From JBBQKF01 sp038326615 (lineage in GTDB: Bacteria; Bacillota; Clostridia; Saccharofermentanales; UBA5734), in NCBI GenBank assembly GCA_038326615.1, contig JBBQKF010000059.1:1-20485 (forward strand): a stretch of 20,485 nucleotides of DNA, given 5' to 3'. The notes under the pieces are model-generated. The model did not search any database and was not told where the DNA came from. It saw only the letters and a program-made list of their open reading frames with translations. Positions 1 through 5,957 of this stretch are shown here, one piece after another. Position 1 is the first letter of the stretch. Each line of letters starts with the position of its first letter. A program made the translations under genes and the position numbers.

Positions 1-99
1 CATGTATTTAGGGAAATCACTTTGCTTTATGCCTGCTCCAATTAGTAAATCTGCTGTTCTCCAGACATCACTTTCGTACTTTAGTATGTTAATGCTCAT
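1..99 (-). CDS. N-6 DNA methylase (HsdM-like), N-terminal 33 residues only
   Basis: This minus-strand frame starts with ATG at 97-99 and stays open to the window edge. The peptide includes ESDVWRTADLLIGAG followed by QSDFPKYM. This matches the N-terminal helical region of N-6 adenine DNA methylases of type I and related restriction-modification systems, where a W-x-x-A-D-x-L-x-G motif is followed by a segment leading into the conserved MPF/LPF stretch. The family transfers a methyl group from SAM to adenine in a target site. The catalytic NPPF/NPPY motif lies beyond the window and cannot be checked. A Bacteroidota-type promoter sits 38 bp upstream (137-167), supporting the chosen start. The specificity and restriction subunits, if any, would lie outside the window. 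The call rests on a short peptide, so it is moderately sure. Confidence 0.6.
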   Translation of the reverse strand, partial: MSINILKYESDVWRTADLLIGAGIKQSDFPKYM

Positions 100-136
100 T
101 TTTTTTTAATATTGTGTATTGAATTCCATGTTTTTT

Positions 137-167
137 CAAAAATAGAACTTTTTTCATTATGAGCAAA
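137..167 (-). promoter_or_regulatory. Bacteroidota-type promoter for the N-6 DNA methylase gene
   Basis: Read on the minus strand: TTTG (-33 element, 164-167), exactly 19 nt, then TATTTTTG (137-144), matching the Bacteroidota -7 consensus TAnnTTTG. Transcription should start near 130, leaving a leader of about 30 nt before the ATG at 97-99. The same 19-nt spacing recurs in the two other promoter candidates of this window. Confidence 0.5.
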
Positions 168-215
168 GATTGTTGCAAAATAATTGTAAATAATCAAAAA
201 AGTGTGGTGTTTTTA

Positions 216-233
216 TAGACTATTAATAGTCTA
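216..233. promoter_or_regulatory. 18-bp perfect palindrome, possible operator
   Basis: TAGACTATT is followed immediately by its exact reverse complement AATAGTCTA. It lies just after the stop codon of the 225-residue gene (239) and about 50 bp upstream of the -33 element of the methylase promoter. No T-run follows the hairpin on the minus strand, so it is not a convincing terminator there. A dimeric regulator-binding site acting on the methylase promoter is possible but unproven. Confidence 0.35.
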
Positions 234-238
234 TTTTA

Positions 239-916
239 TTACCATTTCATACTAGAATAGCCAACATCATCATCATTAATTTCCATATCGTTGACTTTGC
301 AACCTAAACTTTTTGCTTCATTTTCTAGAAATGTTTTGTATTCTTTATAATCATCGGTAGAATAAACTCCTCGTTTAAGTAATTGAGGTAATTTTCTAAA
401 TGCACGCTTCCCCCCACCAAGTAAAAAATAGTCAAGATTTATACTTCTCATGTACTGATAGCTATATTCATTAGAACCATGGAGCCCATCCTCAATAAAT
501 CCAATTAGGTTTCTAGCTCCAATCTCATCGTAATTATACATTGCTTTTTCTAGCCAAAACTCTATTTGAAGGAAAATTGAGATGTCATACTTAGTTGTTT
601 CATAATAGCCCATATTATATCGAAGCGCCGAAAGTGAAAAAAGAAAATGCACCCAAGAAATCTGAACTCCGAAATGCTTTATTTCGTCCATGGAAAAATG
701 ACTCGACTCACTTGTCAAACGATTTCCGCCATAAGCTTTTCTAATTTCATACAAAAATCCGCTTATTAACTTGTCCCGATTCTCAAAACCTTTTACACTA
801 ATCTTATTTTCATCATTCCAAAATTTACTAAAAACATCATAGAGATTACTTAAATCATTATAAGTTCCCCATAATTCGATTCCTATCCCTTTCTTCGTTG
901 AAATTATATAAATCAT
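239..916 (-). CDS. Hypothetical protein, DUF6904-like
   Basis: 225 residues, ATG start at 914-916, TAA stop. I do not recognise a known enzyme. The N-terminus (GIGIELWGTYNDLSNL, about residues 10-25) and a later YEIRKAYGGNR segment (about 56-66) resemble the pattern of the uncharacterised DUF6904 family: a G-I-x-I-x-G-x-Y-x-D-L strand-helix, then Y-x-I-R-x-A-x-x-G. The middle is rich in aromatic residues and looks helical. There is no signal peptide and no clear membrane segment. The C-terminal tail is acidic (EINDDDVGY), suggesting a soluble cytoplasmic protein. It lies between the methylase gene and the M41-like peptidase gene, all on the minus strand, with 139 bp of upstream spacer and 159 bp downstream, so co-transcription is uncertain. 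Function unknown. The family link is from memory of the motif pattern. Confidence 0.6.
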   Translation of the reverse strand: MIYIISTKKGIGIELWGTYNDLSNLYDVFSKFWNDENKISVKGFENRDKLISGFLYEIRKAYGGNRLTSESSHFSMDEIKHFGVQISWVHFLFSLSALRYNMGYYETTKYDISIFLQIEFWLEKAMYNYDEIGARNLIGFIEDGLHGSNEYSYQYMRSINLDYFLLGGGKRAFRKLPQLLKRGVYSTDDYKEYKTFLENEAKSLGCKVNDMEINDDDVGYSSMKW

Positions 917-980
917 CAGTTAATGTTTAAATTTAATTATTATTTACTTTTAAAAATCATTATTTTAATTCTAGTCATGT

Positions 981-1003
981 TTTCAAACAACTGTTGTTTG
1001 AAA
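981..1003. promoter_or_regulatory. Inverted repeat with 10-bp perfect arms
   Basis: TTTCAAACAA (981-990) and TTGTTTGAAA (994-1003) are exact reverse complements separated by CTG. The element lies between the M41-like gene (stop at 1076) and the 225-residue gene (start at 916). No T-run follows on either strand, so an operator for the 225-residue gene, or a weak processing hairpin, is more likely than an intrinsic terminator. Confidence 0.4.
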
Positions 1004-1075
1004 GATTCGTCAATTTAATAAATTTTCAAATCTGCTCTAATTTAATTATTTAATTCAAGAAACAAATTCCATAAT

Positions 1076-1660
1076 CTATACTTCTCCCATTCTTTTGAAA
1101 TTGTGTTTAGCGAATATTGCTTCAATTTCAGATTTCAAAAGTGTTTTAGGTTCAGAATTAAGCAATGCTTCGGCAAGCGAATTTATTACTTCCCATATCT
1201 CATTGGAACGAATAATGGCTGTCATATTCGTGACCATACTATTTAGGAAATTTTCGCTTCGAGGTTTGTCAATTTTTTCCATAACATACTCGCAAGCATC
1301 AATTCCTTCTGCATCTGGGTCTGCAAAGCCAATTTCTAAGTTGCCTTTATATTCTATGCCTTGTTTATGAATTGCCTCTGCAACACCACCAGCAATCAAA
1401 GTACAACAGATTTTAGTTGTTGCTTGCGGGGTACTTGACCTACTTTCTTTCGGTAATGAATTAAAAAATGAAGGATCTTTTTTTGCATTTAAAATACCAG
1501 CTATTATTAAACTGTCAGCACCATAATTAAATTTAGTACGTCCACTTCCAGGGTCAGTTTCTAATAGAATAATGTCGTCTATATTAAAGCCCATATAATA
1601 GCCTATAACTGCGTGTCCCGACTCGTGAAATGCTCCTATTTGAAAAAGTTCTATGCTCAT
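1076..1660 (-). CDS. Stand-alone M41 (FtsH-type) metallopeptidase domain protein
   Basis: 194 residues. The N-terminus carries FHESGHAVIGYYMG, the HExGH zinc motif of FtsH-type peptidases (H12, E13, H16). CTLIAGGVAEAIHKQG (about 86-101) corresponds to the FtsH segment around LAGRAAEE. GFADPDAEGIDACEYV (about 111-126) sits where FtsH places its third zinc ligand, an aspartate just before an acidic helix (D114, D116 or D121 are candidates). FtsH is a roughly 600-residue membrane AAA+ protease. Here there is no transmembrane segment, no Walker A/B and no second-region-of-homology motif, so only the proteolytic domain is present. It could act without ATP on unfolded or specific substrates, or depend on a separate unfoldase. 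It is followed by the 225-residue gene on the same strand. The zinc motif is clear. The family assignment is fairly sure and the biological role is unknown. Confidence 0.7.
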   Translation of the reverse strand: MSIELFQIGAFHESGHAVIGYYMGFNIDDIILLETDPGSGRTKFNYGADSLIIAGILNAKKDPSFFNSLPKESRSSTPQATTKICCTLIAGGVAEAIHKQGIEYKGNLEIGFADPDAEGIDACEYVMEKIDKPRSENFLNSMVTNMTAIIRSNEIWEVINSLAEALLNSEPKTLLKSEIEAIFAKHNFKRMGEV

Positions 1661-2007
1661 TATTATCTATGTTTATTGTCTTAGTGTCGGTTTTCACACT
1701 TGCTTGTAACGAGTGGATAGTTGCCAAAAGGCGACTATATCTCACTTGGTTATATGTTTGTGTTTTTCTTTATAATATTGTTTTTTAGTATTTTAATCAA
1801 AAAAGTGAAGCTTTTCAAAGGCATGCCATTTATTTAATTATTGTGATTACAGGATACAAAAACATCTAATTTCGATTGTATTAGTATGCATTTAAACCAA
1901 AATAGCTGCACTATATATTCTTCAAATGTATTAAAAAAAATCTACAAGCAAATGGAAATAATTATTAATTGTTTTTAGACGGAGAATTTCAGGTAGAGTT
2001 ATTTGTT
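1661..2007. other. Gene-free AT-rich spacer
   Basis: Apart from the hairpin at 1707-1752, I see no plausible gene, RNA gene or promoter here. The spacer separates the M41-like gene from the terminator that ends the replication-module operon, so it probably marks a boundary between two accessory segments. Confidence 0.5.
1707..1752. repeat. Imperfect hairpin with TAAC/GTTA ends (attC-like?)
   Basis: The left arm (1707-1725, TAACGAGTGGATAGTTGCC) pairs imperfectly with the right arm (1730-1752) around an AAAA loop, leaving a few unpaired bases on one arm only. AAC at the outer left and GTT at the outer right, with extrahelical bases on one side, recall integron attC sites. However, the outer boxes do not match RYYYAAC/GTTRRRY well and no neighbouring attC or integrase is visible. 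It lies 47 bp upstream of the M41-like gene start. Treat it as an unclassified hairpin. Confidence 0.3.
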
Positions 2008-2045
2008 TAAAAAAAGAGAGTATCGCCCGAAGGGATACTCTCTTT
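2008..2045 (-). terminator. Intrinsic terminator with UUCG tetraloop
   Basis: On the minus strand the arms GAGAGTATC and GATACTCTC (2034-2042 and 2016-2024) enclose CC-TTCG-GG with one bulged base. Seven T follow (2009-2015). This is a classic rho-independent terminator located 62 bp beyond the stop of the 63-residue gene. It closes the operon that begins with the helix-turn-helix gene. The A-rich and T-rich flanks extend the stem, so it may also act on plus-strand transcripts. Confidence 0.85.
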
Positions 2046-2059
2046 TGTTGGATTTTGGT

Positions 2060-2085
2060 ACTAAATATTAAATTTGAAGCTAATT
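2060..2085. repeat. Imperfect direct repeat, left copy (possible element end)
   Basis: ACTAAATATT followed by AAATTTGAAGCTA resembles 9025-9048 (ACTAAATA followed by AAATTTTGAAGCTA), in the same orientation. The two copies bracket all minus-strand genes of the replication module and its repeat region. The match contains gaps and the sequence is AT-rich, so chance is a real alternative. Confidence 0.25.
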
Positions 2086-2106
2086 GCCTATTTCGTGTTT
2101 TGTAAG

Positions 2107-2298
2107 TTATTTTTGTATTTTATTTATTGATTCTTCTAATTTCTTGATTTTTTCTTCTAATGATAAGATTTTGTTTTTGAACATCGAGAAATAATGACCG
2201 TGTGTGTCGATTATTATCATGATGAAAAGATAGATGAAAAGACATGTTAAGAAGATCATTAATAACGAGCAGATTGGATTTGAACATGTCGTGACCAA
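2107..2298 (-). CDS. Small membrane protein with C-terminal coiled coil
   Basis: 63 residues, ATG start. Residues 9-30 are a strongly hydrophobic segment (LLMIFLTCLFIYLFIMIII), one transmembrane helix. Residues about 44-62 (LSLEEKIKKLEESINKIQK) have heptad-like spacing of L/I, suggesting a short coiled coil and oligomerisation. It is the last gene of the minus-strand operon, 37 bp after the DUF6371-like gene and just before the terminator at 2008-2045. Small membrane proteins at this position in mobile elements can be holin-like or anchor proteins, but nothing here specifies that. The clear domain layout supports a real gene. Function unknown. Confidence 0.55.
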   Translation of the reverse strand: MVTTCSNPICSLLMIFLTCLFIYLFIMIIIDTHGHYFSMFKNKILSLEEKIKKLEESINKIQK

Positions 2299-2335
2299 AA
2301 TATTTGATTTTAAGTTAATAATAAAAGATTGAGTG

Positions 2336-3580
2336 TTAATTGCAGACTTCGAGGTCTAATGCTTGGATTAAAAGTGTGATGTTGTTGTTTGATTTGCATA
2401 ATTCTGCTAGTTTTTCGGAGTTTTTTATGAAATTACTAGTTGTAATGTTCTCTATGGTTTCTTTTTTTACCGGTTGAATGTTTGGTTGAGGTGGCTCCCT
2501 TTGTAGAGATTTGCGAAATGATTTCCAATCAAGTTTTATTAGATAATCTGCAATGTCGTAGCCATTGCATCTATCGTACTCGGGCGCGTACTTTTCGAGG
2601 AAGTCGGAAAATATGAATTTTGTGCCTGGTAATTGTGATTCGATAATGGATGCTTTTTTCTTCCATTCCAGGAAGGTATTGCCGTTGACAGAGAGGTCGG
2701 GGAAAGTGGAAATGTAATTTCCTTTTAGGACCTTTAGTTTATCGAATGTAAAACTGCTTTTATTGTAGACTGCTAACCAAATGTAATTGTTGATGCTTTC
2801 GTCAGGGAATCCAAAATAGAGTGCACAGTAAATTGCCGTTTTTGGCGCTTCTACAAGGGCTATGGGATTGTTGGGATAGCGTTTTAAGAGATGTTCACCG
2901 AATAAACAGGAGACAAATTTATTTTGGTTTATGTATTTTTTTAGCCAATCGGGTATTTCTCTGCCTATTTTTGTGAGTTCTTTATTAATAATGGAGTGAA
3001 GGAAGTCGGTTTTGGTGGTGTGGTTGTTTTGGTCAAATTGCTTGACTTGTATCGTGTGGATATTGTTGTCAATATCTATAAATGGGAGGGTGACCGCTCC
3101 TTTGCGATAGCCTTTGGAAATTGTACCTAAGTAATAAAGTGAGATAATTTTTTCGATGTCTTGGGTTTTGAATGGATAATCAGAACGGTTTATGAGATTT
3201 TGAATAAAGGTGTTTTGACTGTATCTATCAGCTTGTAATGACTGTTTTAGAACTGATGAAGGAATGTGCGTTTTTGGTTGTGGAGTGTTTTCTGAAATGG
3301 TATTGGAAATATTTAATTTGTTTTTTGCGTTCACAAGATTCACAAGATTCACGGATTTTTTGTTTTCGTTCAGTTGAACTTCTTTTGCATATCCTTCTTT
3401 ATAAGGATTGAGTTCATGTCCGCATTTTTGAGAATTATCGCAACGTCCATATTCTATAGGGAGTACTTGGCCTGTTTGAATGTCGATGTATCTTTGCCAA
3501 TGTTTCTTTGCATTGCATTTAGGACAGCTTGGTTTTTGTACCTTATTTGAAGCTAAAATGTATCTGTGTTTGTTTTCCAT
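2336..3580 (-). CDS. Primase-associated zinc-finger/Toprim-like protein (DUF6371-like)
   Basis: 414 residues. The N-terminus holds a zinc ribbon, C19-P-K-C22 with C47 and C53/H55 (CPKCNAKKHWQRYID then GRCDNSQKCGH), typical of DNA primase zinc-binding domains. Residues about 85-115 are a polar linker containing VNLVNLVN, encoded by a short tandem DNA repeat. The C-terminal half looks Toprim-like: ALVEAPKTAIYCALYFG (about 242-258) resembles the conserved glutamate strand and helix of Toprim folds, FPDLSVNG (about 293-300) resembles the PD strand, and GYDIADYLIKLDW (about 339-351) resembles a D-x-A-D-Y-L motif. This layout is known from proteins annotated DUF6371 in Bacteroidota mobile elements. 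It lies 47 bp after the D5-type helicase gene in the same operon, so a role in element replication as a primase or primase accessory is inferred. Catalytic activity is uncertain because the acidic Toprim residues are only partly recognisable. Confidence 0.75.
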   Translation of the reverse strand: MENKHRYILASNKVQKPSCPKCNAKKHWQRYIDIQTGQVLPIEYGRCDNSQKCGHELNPYKEGYAKEVQLNENKKSVNLVNLVNAKNKLNISNTISENTPQPKTHIPSSVLKQSLQADRYSQNTFIQNLINRSDYPFKTQDIEKIISLYYLGTISKGYRKGAVTLPFIDIDNNIHTIQVKQFDQNNHTTKTDFLHSIINKELTKIGREIPDWLKKYINQNKFVSCLFGEHLLKRYPNNPIALVEAPKTAIYCALYFGFPDESINNYIWLAVYNKSSFTFDKLKVLKGNYISTFPDLSVNGNTFLEWKKKASIIESQLPGTKFIFSDFLEKYAPEYDRCNGYDIADYLIKLDWKSFRKSLQREPPQPNIQPVKKETIENITTSNFIKNSEKLAELCKSNNNITLLIQALDLEVCN

Positions 3581-3627
3581 TTGTGATTCTTGTGAACGAT
3601 GTGAATGATATAAAAACCTTTTTTTTA

Positions 3628-5226
3628 TTAGAATTCAGTAAAGATATTTGTGAGGTGAACTATCTTTTGACCTGTGCCAGCTTGTCTCCCAAAGTCGAAC
3701 CCGAGATTTTCTAATTGTTTTATAAAGTTTCGTTTGCTAAATGGCTTCATGCCATCTTCGAAACAAAAGCTTTTATAATCAGGATATAAAGACTTTATTA
3801 AATTGTATTCTTCTGATGAGGTTTTGTAGTTGTTTTCATCAAGGAATAGTTTGACACTATTGCTCTCCGCTTTGTATTGATTTAGTGCTCTTTCGGCAAC
3901 TGAACAATGTGAGAAGCGTTTTTGTGCTAGAATTCTATTGAGACCATCCAGGATCCAAATGAAAACACCTGCGAGCTCGGAGTCAATAATAGTATAGCTT
4001 AATGTTTTGTCTTGTTCATTTTCAGGAATGGTAACATTGAAAGGTATAATCAGAAAGCGTCTGAAATATGCATTTGTATGCTCAATGTCTTTTGGTAGTT
4101 CGTTGCAATTAAAAATGAACTTTGCATAATCGGTCATGCTGAATGGTTGACCGTATTTTAGACAAGCATCAACCGCTTCTCCTGAAACCAGCTGCTTGAA
4201 TAAAGCAACATCGAGTTTGGTACTAATATCACTGCAGTAGTTTAATAGTTTATTTGCAATGCGCGCTCTGTAGAATCCTTTTTCTTCCGTGAGGTTCTGC
4301 AAAGTGTAGTTGCTGGTGTTGTTTTTGCCCATCAATGCCGTCACAACATCAAAAAACACACTCTTTCCATTTGCACCTGAACCATAAAGAATTAGGGCTT
4401 TTTCCTCTTTGAGCGTTCTGCTCGTGTGTTTGATGAAAACATATCCAATGAACTCTGCTAATACATTTTGAGATTCAATATCCGGAAGTACTCTGTTTAA
4501 ATATTTTTGAAAAACTGGAGCTTTGGCATGGGGATCGTATTTGAATGGGAGTTGATAGGTTAGAAAATCATCACTGTTAAAAGGAAGTAATTTTGTCGCA
4601 TTGGGGGAAATATGGAAGGTTCCATTTTGCAGGTTGATTAATACGGTATCTGGTCTTCCTGGTGGAGATGGTAAGTAAGCGGTGGCAATAAATTGTTTGA
4701 ATAGCTGTTCTCTGAATTGATAAAACCTAGCCGAAAACATAGATACCCCAATTTTCTCTGATGCTTCGCCTAGAAATTTTTGAAAAACGTCTTTGTCAAT
4801 TTCAGCCCAAAAAGCTCCATTGTATAGAAATATAAAGTCGTGATTCTTGCAAATATTCCAATGGTTTTTTTGAGCTATTAATAGGACGTTTTCAATAGAT
4901 AAAATTAAGAGATGCTTAATGTTCAGTTTGAATCTTGATATTTCTTTATCTAAAATATCAATTTGTTTTCTGCTGTCCGTGATGTCTTCATTATTTTGAA
5001 CTTTGTCTATTAGTTTGGATTCTATTTGTGCAATTTTGTCTTTTAATTTAATTGCTTGAGGGAATGCCAAAATCTCAAAATCTAATGTTTGAAATTGTTC
5101 GAGTAATTTGAGAAGGACATCATTGTGGTCGCTAAAAATAGTATTGGAATTTAAACTGTTAATATGCTCCATAATCATCACTGGATTTTCTAATTCTGCA
5201 AAACATGGATTTACTTGATGTCCCAT
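3628..5226 (-). CDS. D5/P4-family primase-helicase (SF3 ATPase)
   Basis: 532 residues. Residues about 140-265 correspond to the D5_N region of phage/plasmid primase-helicases. The SF3 helicase core follows: Walker A GSGANGKS at 282-289 (K288), the B-like segment KLLNYCSDIS at about 326-335, sensor/motif C KFIFNCNELP at about 369-378, and FRRFLIIPF with R389/R390 as the arginine-finger candidate. The N-terminal 130 residues are helical and charged and lack a recognisable archaeo-eukaryotic primase motif; priming may be supplied by the next gene. SF3 proteins of this family form hexamers that unwind DNA at phage, satellite or plasmid origins. The start overlaps the preceding basic-protein gene by 16 nt, indicating translational coupling. 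A winged-helix tail is likely at residues about 430-532. Length is within the usual range for family members lacking a primase domain. Confidence 0.88.
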   Translation of the reverse strand: MGHQVNPCFAELENPVMIMEHINSLNSNTIFSDHNDVLLKLLEQFQTLDFEILAFPQAIKLKDKIAQIESKLIDKVQNNEDITDSRKQIDILDKEISRFKLNIKHLLILSIENVLLIAQKNHWNICKNHDFIFLYNGAFWAEIDKDVFQKFLGEASEKIGVSMFSARFYQFREQLFKQFIATAYLPSPPGRPDTVLINLQNGTFHISPNATKLLPFNSDDFLTYQLPFKYDPHAKAPVFQKYLNRVLPDIESQNVLAEFIGYVFIKHTSRTLKEEKALILYGSGANGKSVFFDVVTALMGKNNTSNYTLQNLTEEKGFYRARIANKLLNYCSDISTKLDVALFKQLVSGEAVDACLKYGQPFSMTDYAKFIFNCNELPKDIEHTNAYFRRFLIIPFNVTIPENEQDKTLSYTIIDSELAGVFIWILDGLNRILAQKRFSHCSVAERALNQYKAESNSVKLFLDENNYKTSSEEYNLIKSLYPDYKSFCFEDGMKPFSKRNFIKQLENLGFDFGRQAGTGQKIVHLTNIFTEF

Positions 5227-5510
5227 TCTCGTTCTCCTTTTCTGTTGCGTTTGATATGCTTTCTGTTTAAATGTGATTTGGAAATTTGTTCAGAATAACT
5301 GATGTCAACATCTGGAGGTTTAGACGGCCAGACTTCAAATTCTTTTTGATGCTTTTCTTTAAACTTTTTGAATTTACCTCTTCTTTTAATGGTCGATGAG
5401 TAAATTCTGTTTGAAATAGAAATTGCTTTGTTCTGAATAGAGCCACATACCGATGATTTGATATGTGGCTTATGGGTTGTAATGAAAAGCATGTGCCTAT
5501 TGCTTTTCAT
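5211..5510 (-). CDS. Small basic hypothetical protein
   Basis: 99 residues, strongly basic: runs such as IKRRGKFKKFKEKHQKEF and RKHIKRNRKGERE. No signal peptide or membrane segment is seen. I recognise no family. The gene sits 2 bp after the stop of the helix-turn-helix gene and overlaps the start of the primase-helicase gene by 16 nt, which supports real, coupled translation. The charge suggests nucleic-acid binding, possibly helping origin recognition or helicase loading. This is inference from composition and position only. Confidence 0.55.
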   Translation of the reverse strand: MKSNRHMLFITTHKPHIKSSVCGSIQNKAISISNRIYSSTIKRRGKFKKFKEKHQKEFEVWPSKPPDVDISYSEQISKSHLNRKHIKRNRKGEREWDIK

Positions 5511-5512
5511 CG

Positions 5513-5806
5513 CTATTTAGATTTTTGATTGGATGCTTTTACGTAGTGTTTTTCGAGTAGTGCCTCAATGTCAGCGACTTTGAAGTAGATTTTGCCTCCA
5601 ATTTGGCTGTACGATAGAACGCCTCTGTCTCTGTAATTTTGCAAAGTTCTTTTGCTAATACTTAAAGCAAAACACGTTTTTTGTACGTCGTAGTAAACGT
5701 CTGATAAAGATTGGGTCGCTGCTTTGGAAGTGATTATTTCCTTTAATTCTTTGTAACTTTTTTCGATTTTTTCGAATTGATCTGATGTCAATATTACTGC
5801 ATTCAT
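5513..5806 (-). CDS. Helix-turn-helix protein, excisionase/MerR-like
   Basis: 97 residues. The C-terminal part reads QKTCFALSISKRTLQNYRDRGVLSYSQIGGKIYFKVADIEALLEKH (about 46-91), written here only to show the order: a helix-turn-helix (ALSISKRTLQNYRDRG), a wing (YSQIGGKIYF) and the D-I-E-A-L-L helix. This is the HTH_17/excisionase pattern common at the start of Bacteroidota integrative-element operons. The N-terminal 40 residues form a helical, probably dimerising segment. The product could act as a recombination directionality factor, an origin-binding protein or the operon repressor. It is the first gene of the operon and has an unusually strong ribosome binding site (GGAGG at 5816-5820, 9 nt before ATG). 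An inverted repeat with GATAA/TTATC units lies upstream at 5896-5932, a possible operator. Confidence 0.8.
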   Translation of the reverse strand: MNAVILTSDQFEKIEKSYKELKEIITSKAATQSLSDVYYDVQKTCFALSISKRTLQNYRDRGVLSYSQIGGKIYFKVADIEALLEKHYVKASNQKSK

Positions 5807-5815
5807 TTTAAGGGT

Positions 5816-5820
5816 CCTCC
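5816..5820 (-). promoter_or_regulatory. Strong Shine-Dalgarno sequence for the helix-turn-helix gene
   Basis: On the minus strand a run of A precedes GGAGG, which is followed after 9 nt by the ATG at 5804-5806. Most genes in the window lack such a sequence, as is usual in Bacteroidota, so this site both fixes the start codon and stands out as possible high-level translation or foreign origin. Confidence 0.6.
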
Positions 5821-5895
5821 TTTTTTTTGTAATTATTAATTTCTGAATTCATGTTTTTTTTTGGTCGACTAAAAAACTATGATGCAAAAGAAAAT

Positions 5896-5932
5896 AATCT
5901 TATCAGGATTTATCACGAGGAGGGATAAGACT
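5896..5932. promoter_or_regulatory. Inverted repeat with GATAA/TTATC units
   Basis: AATCTTATC (5896-5904) and GATAAGACT (5924-5932) are complementary at 8 of 9 positions, with a further TTATC (5910-5914) between them and GATAA again at 5944-5948. The element lies between the 714-residue gene (stop at 5958) and the helix-turn-helix gene. On the minus strand the stem is followed by a T-rich stretch, so it may end transcription of the 714-residue gene, or be a binding site controlling the operon. Confidence 0.35.
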
Positions 5933-5957
5933 TTATAAAGAGGGATAATTAATGAAA

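Noticed and set aside
1095..1370. 91-codon plus-strand open frame
   Set aside because: Fully antisense to the M41-like gene, which has a clear zinc motif. No supporting domain.
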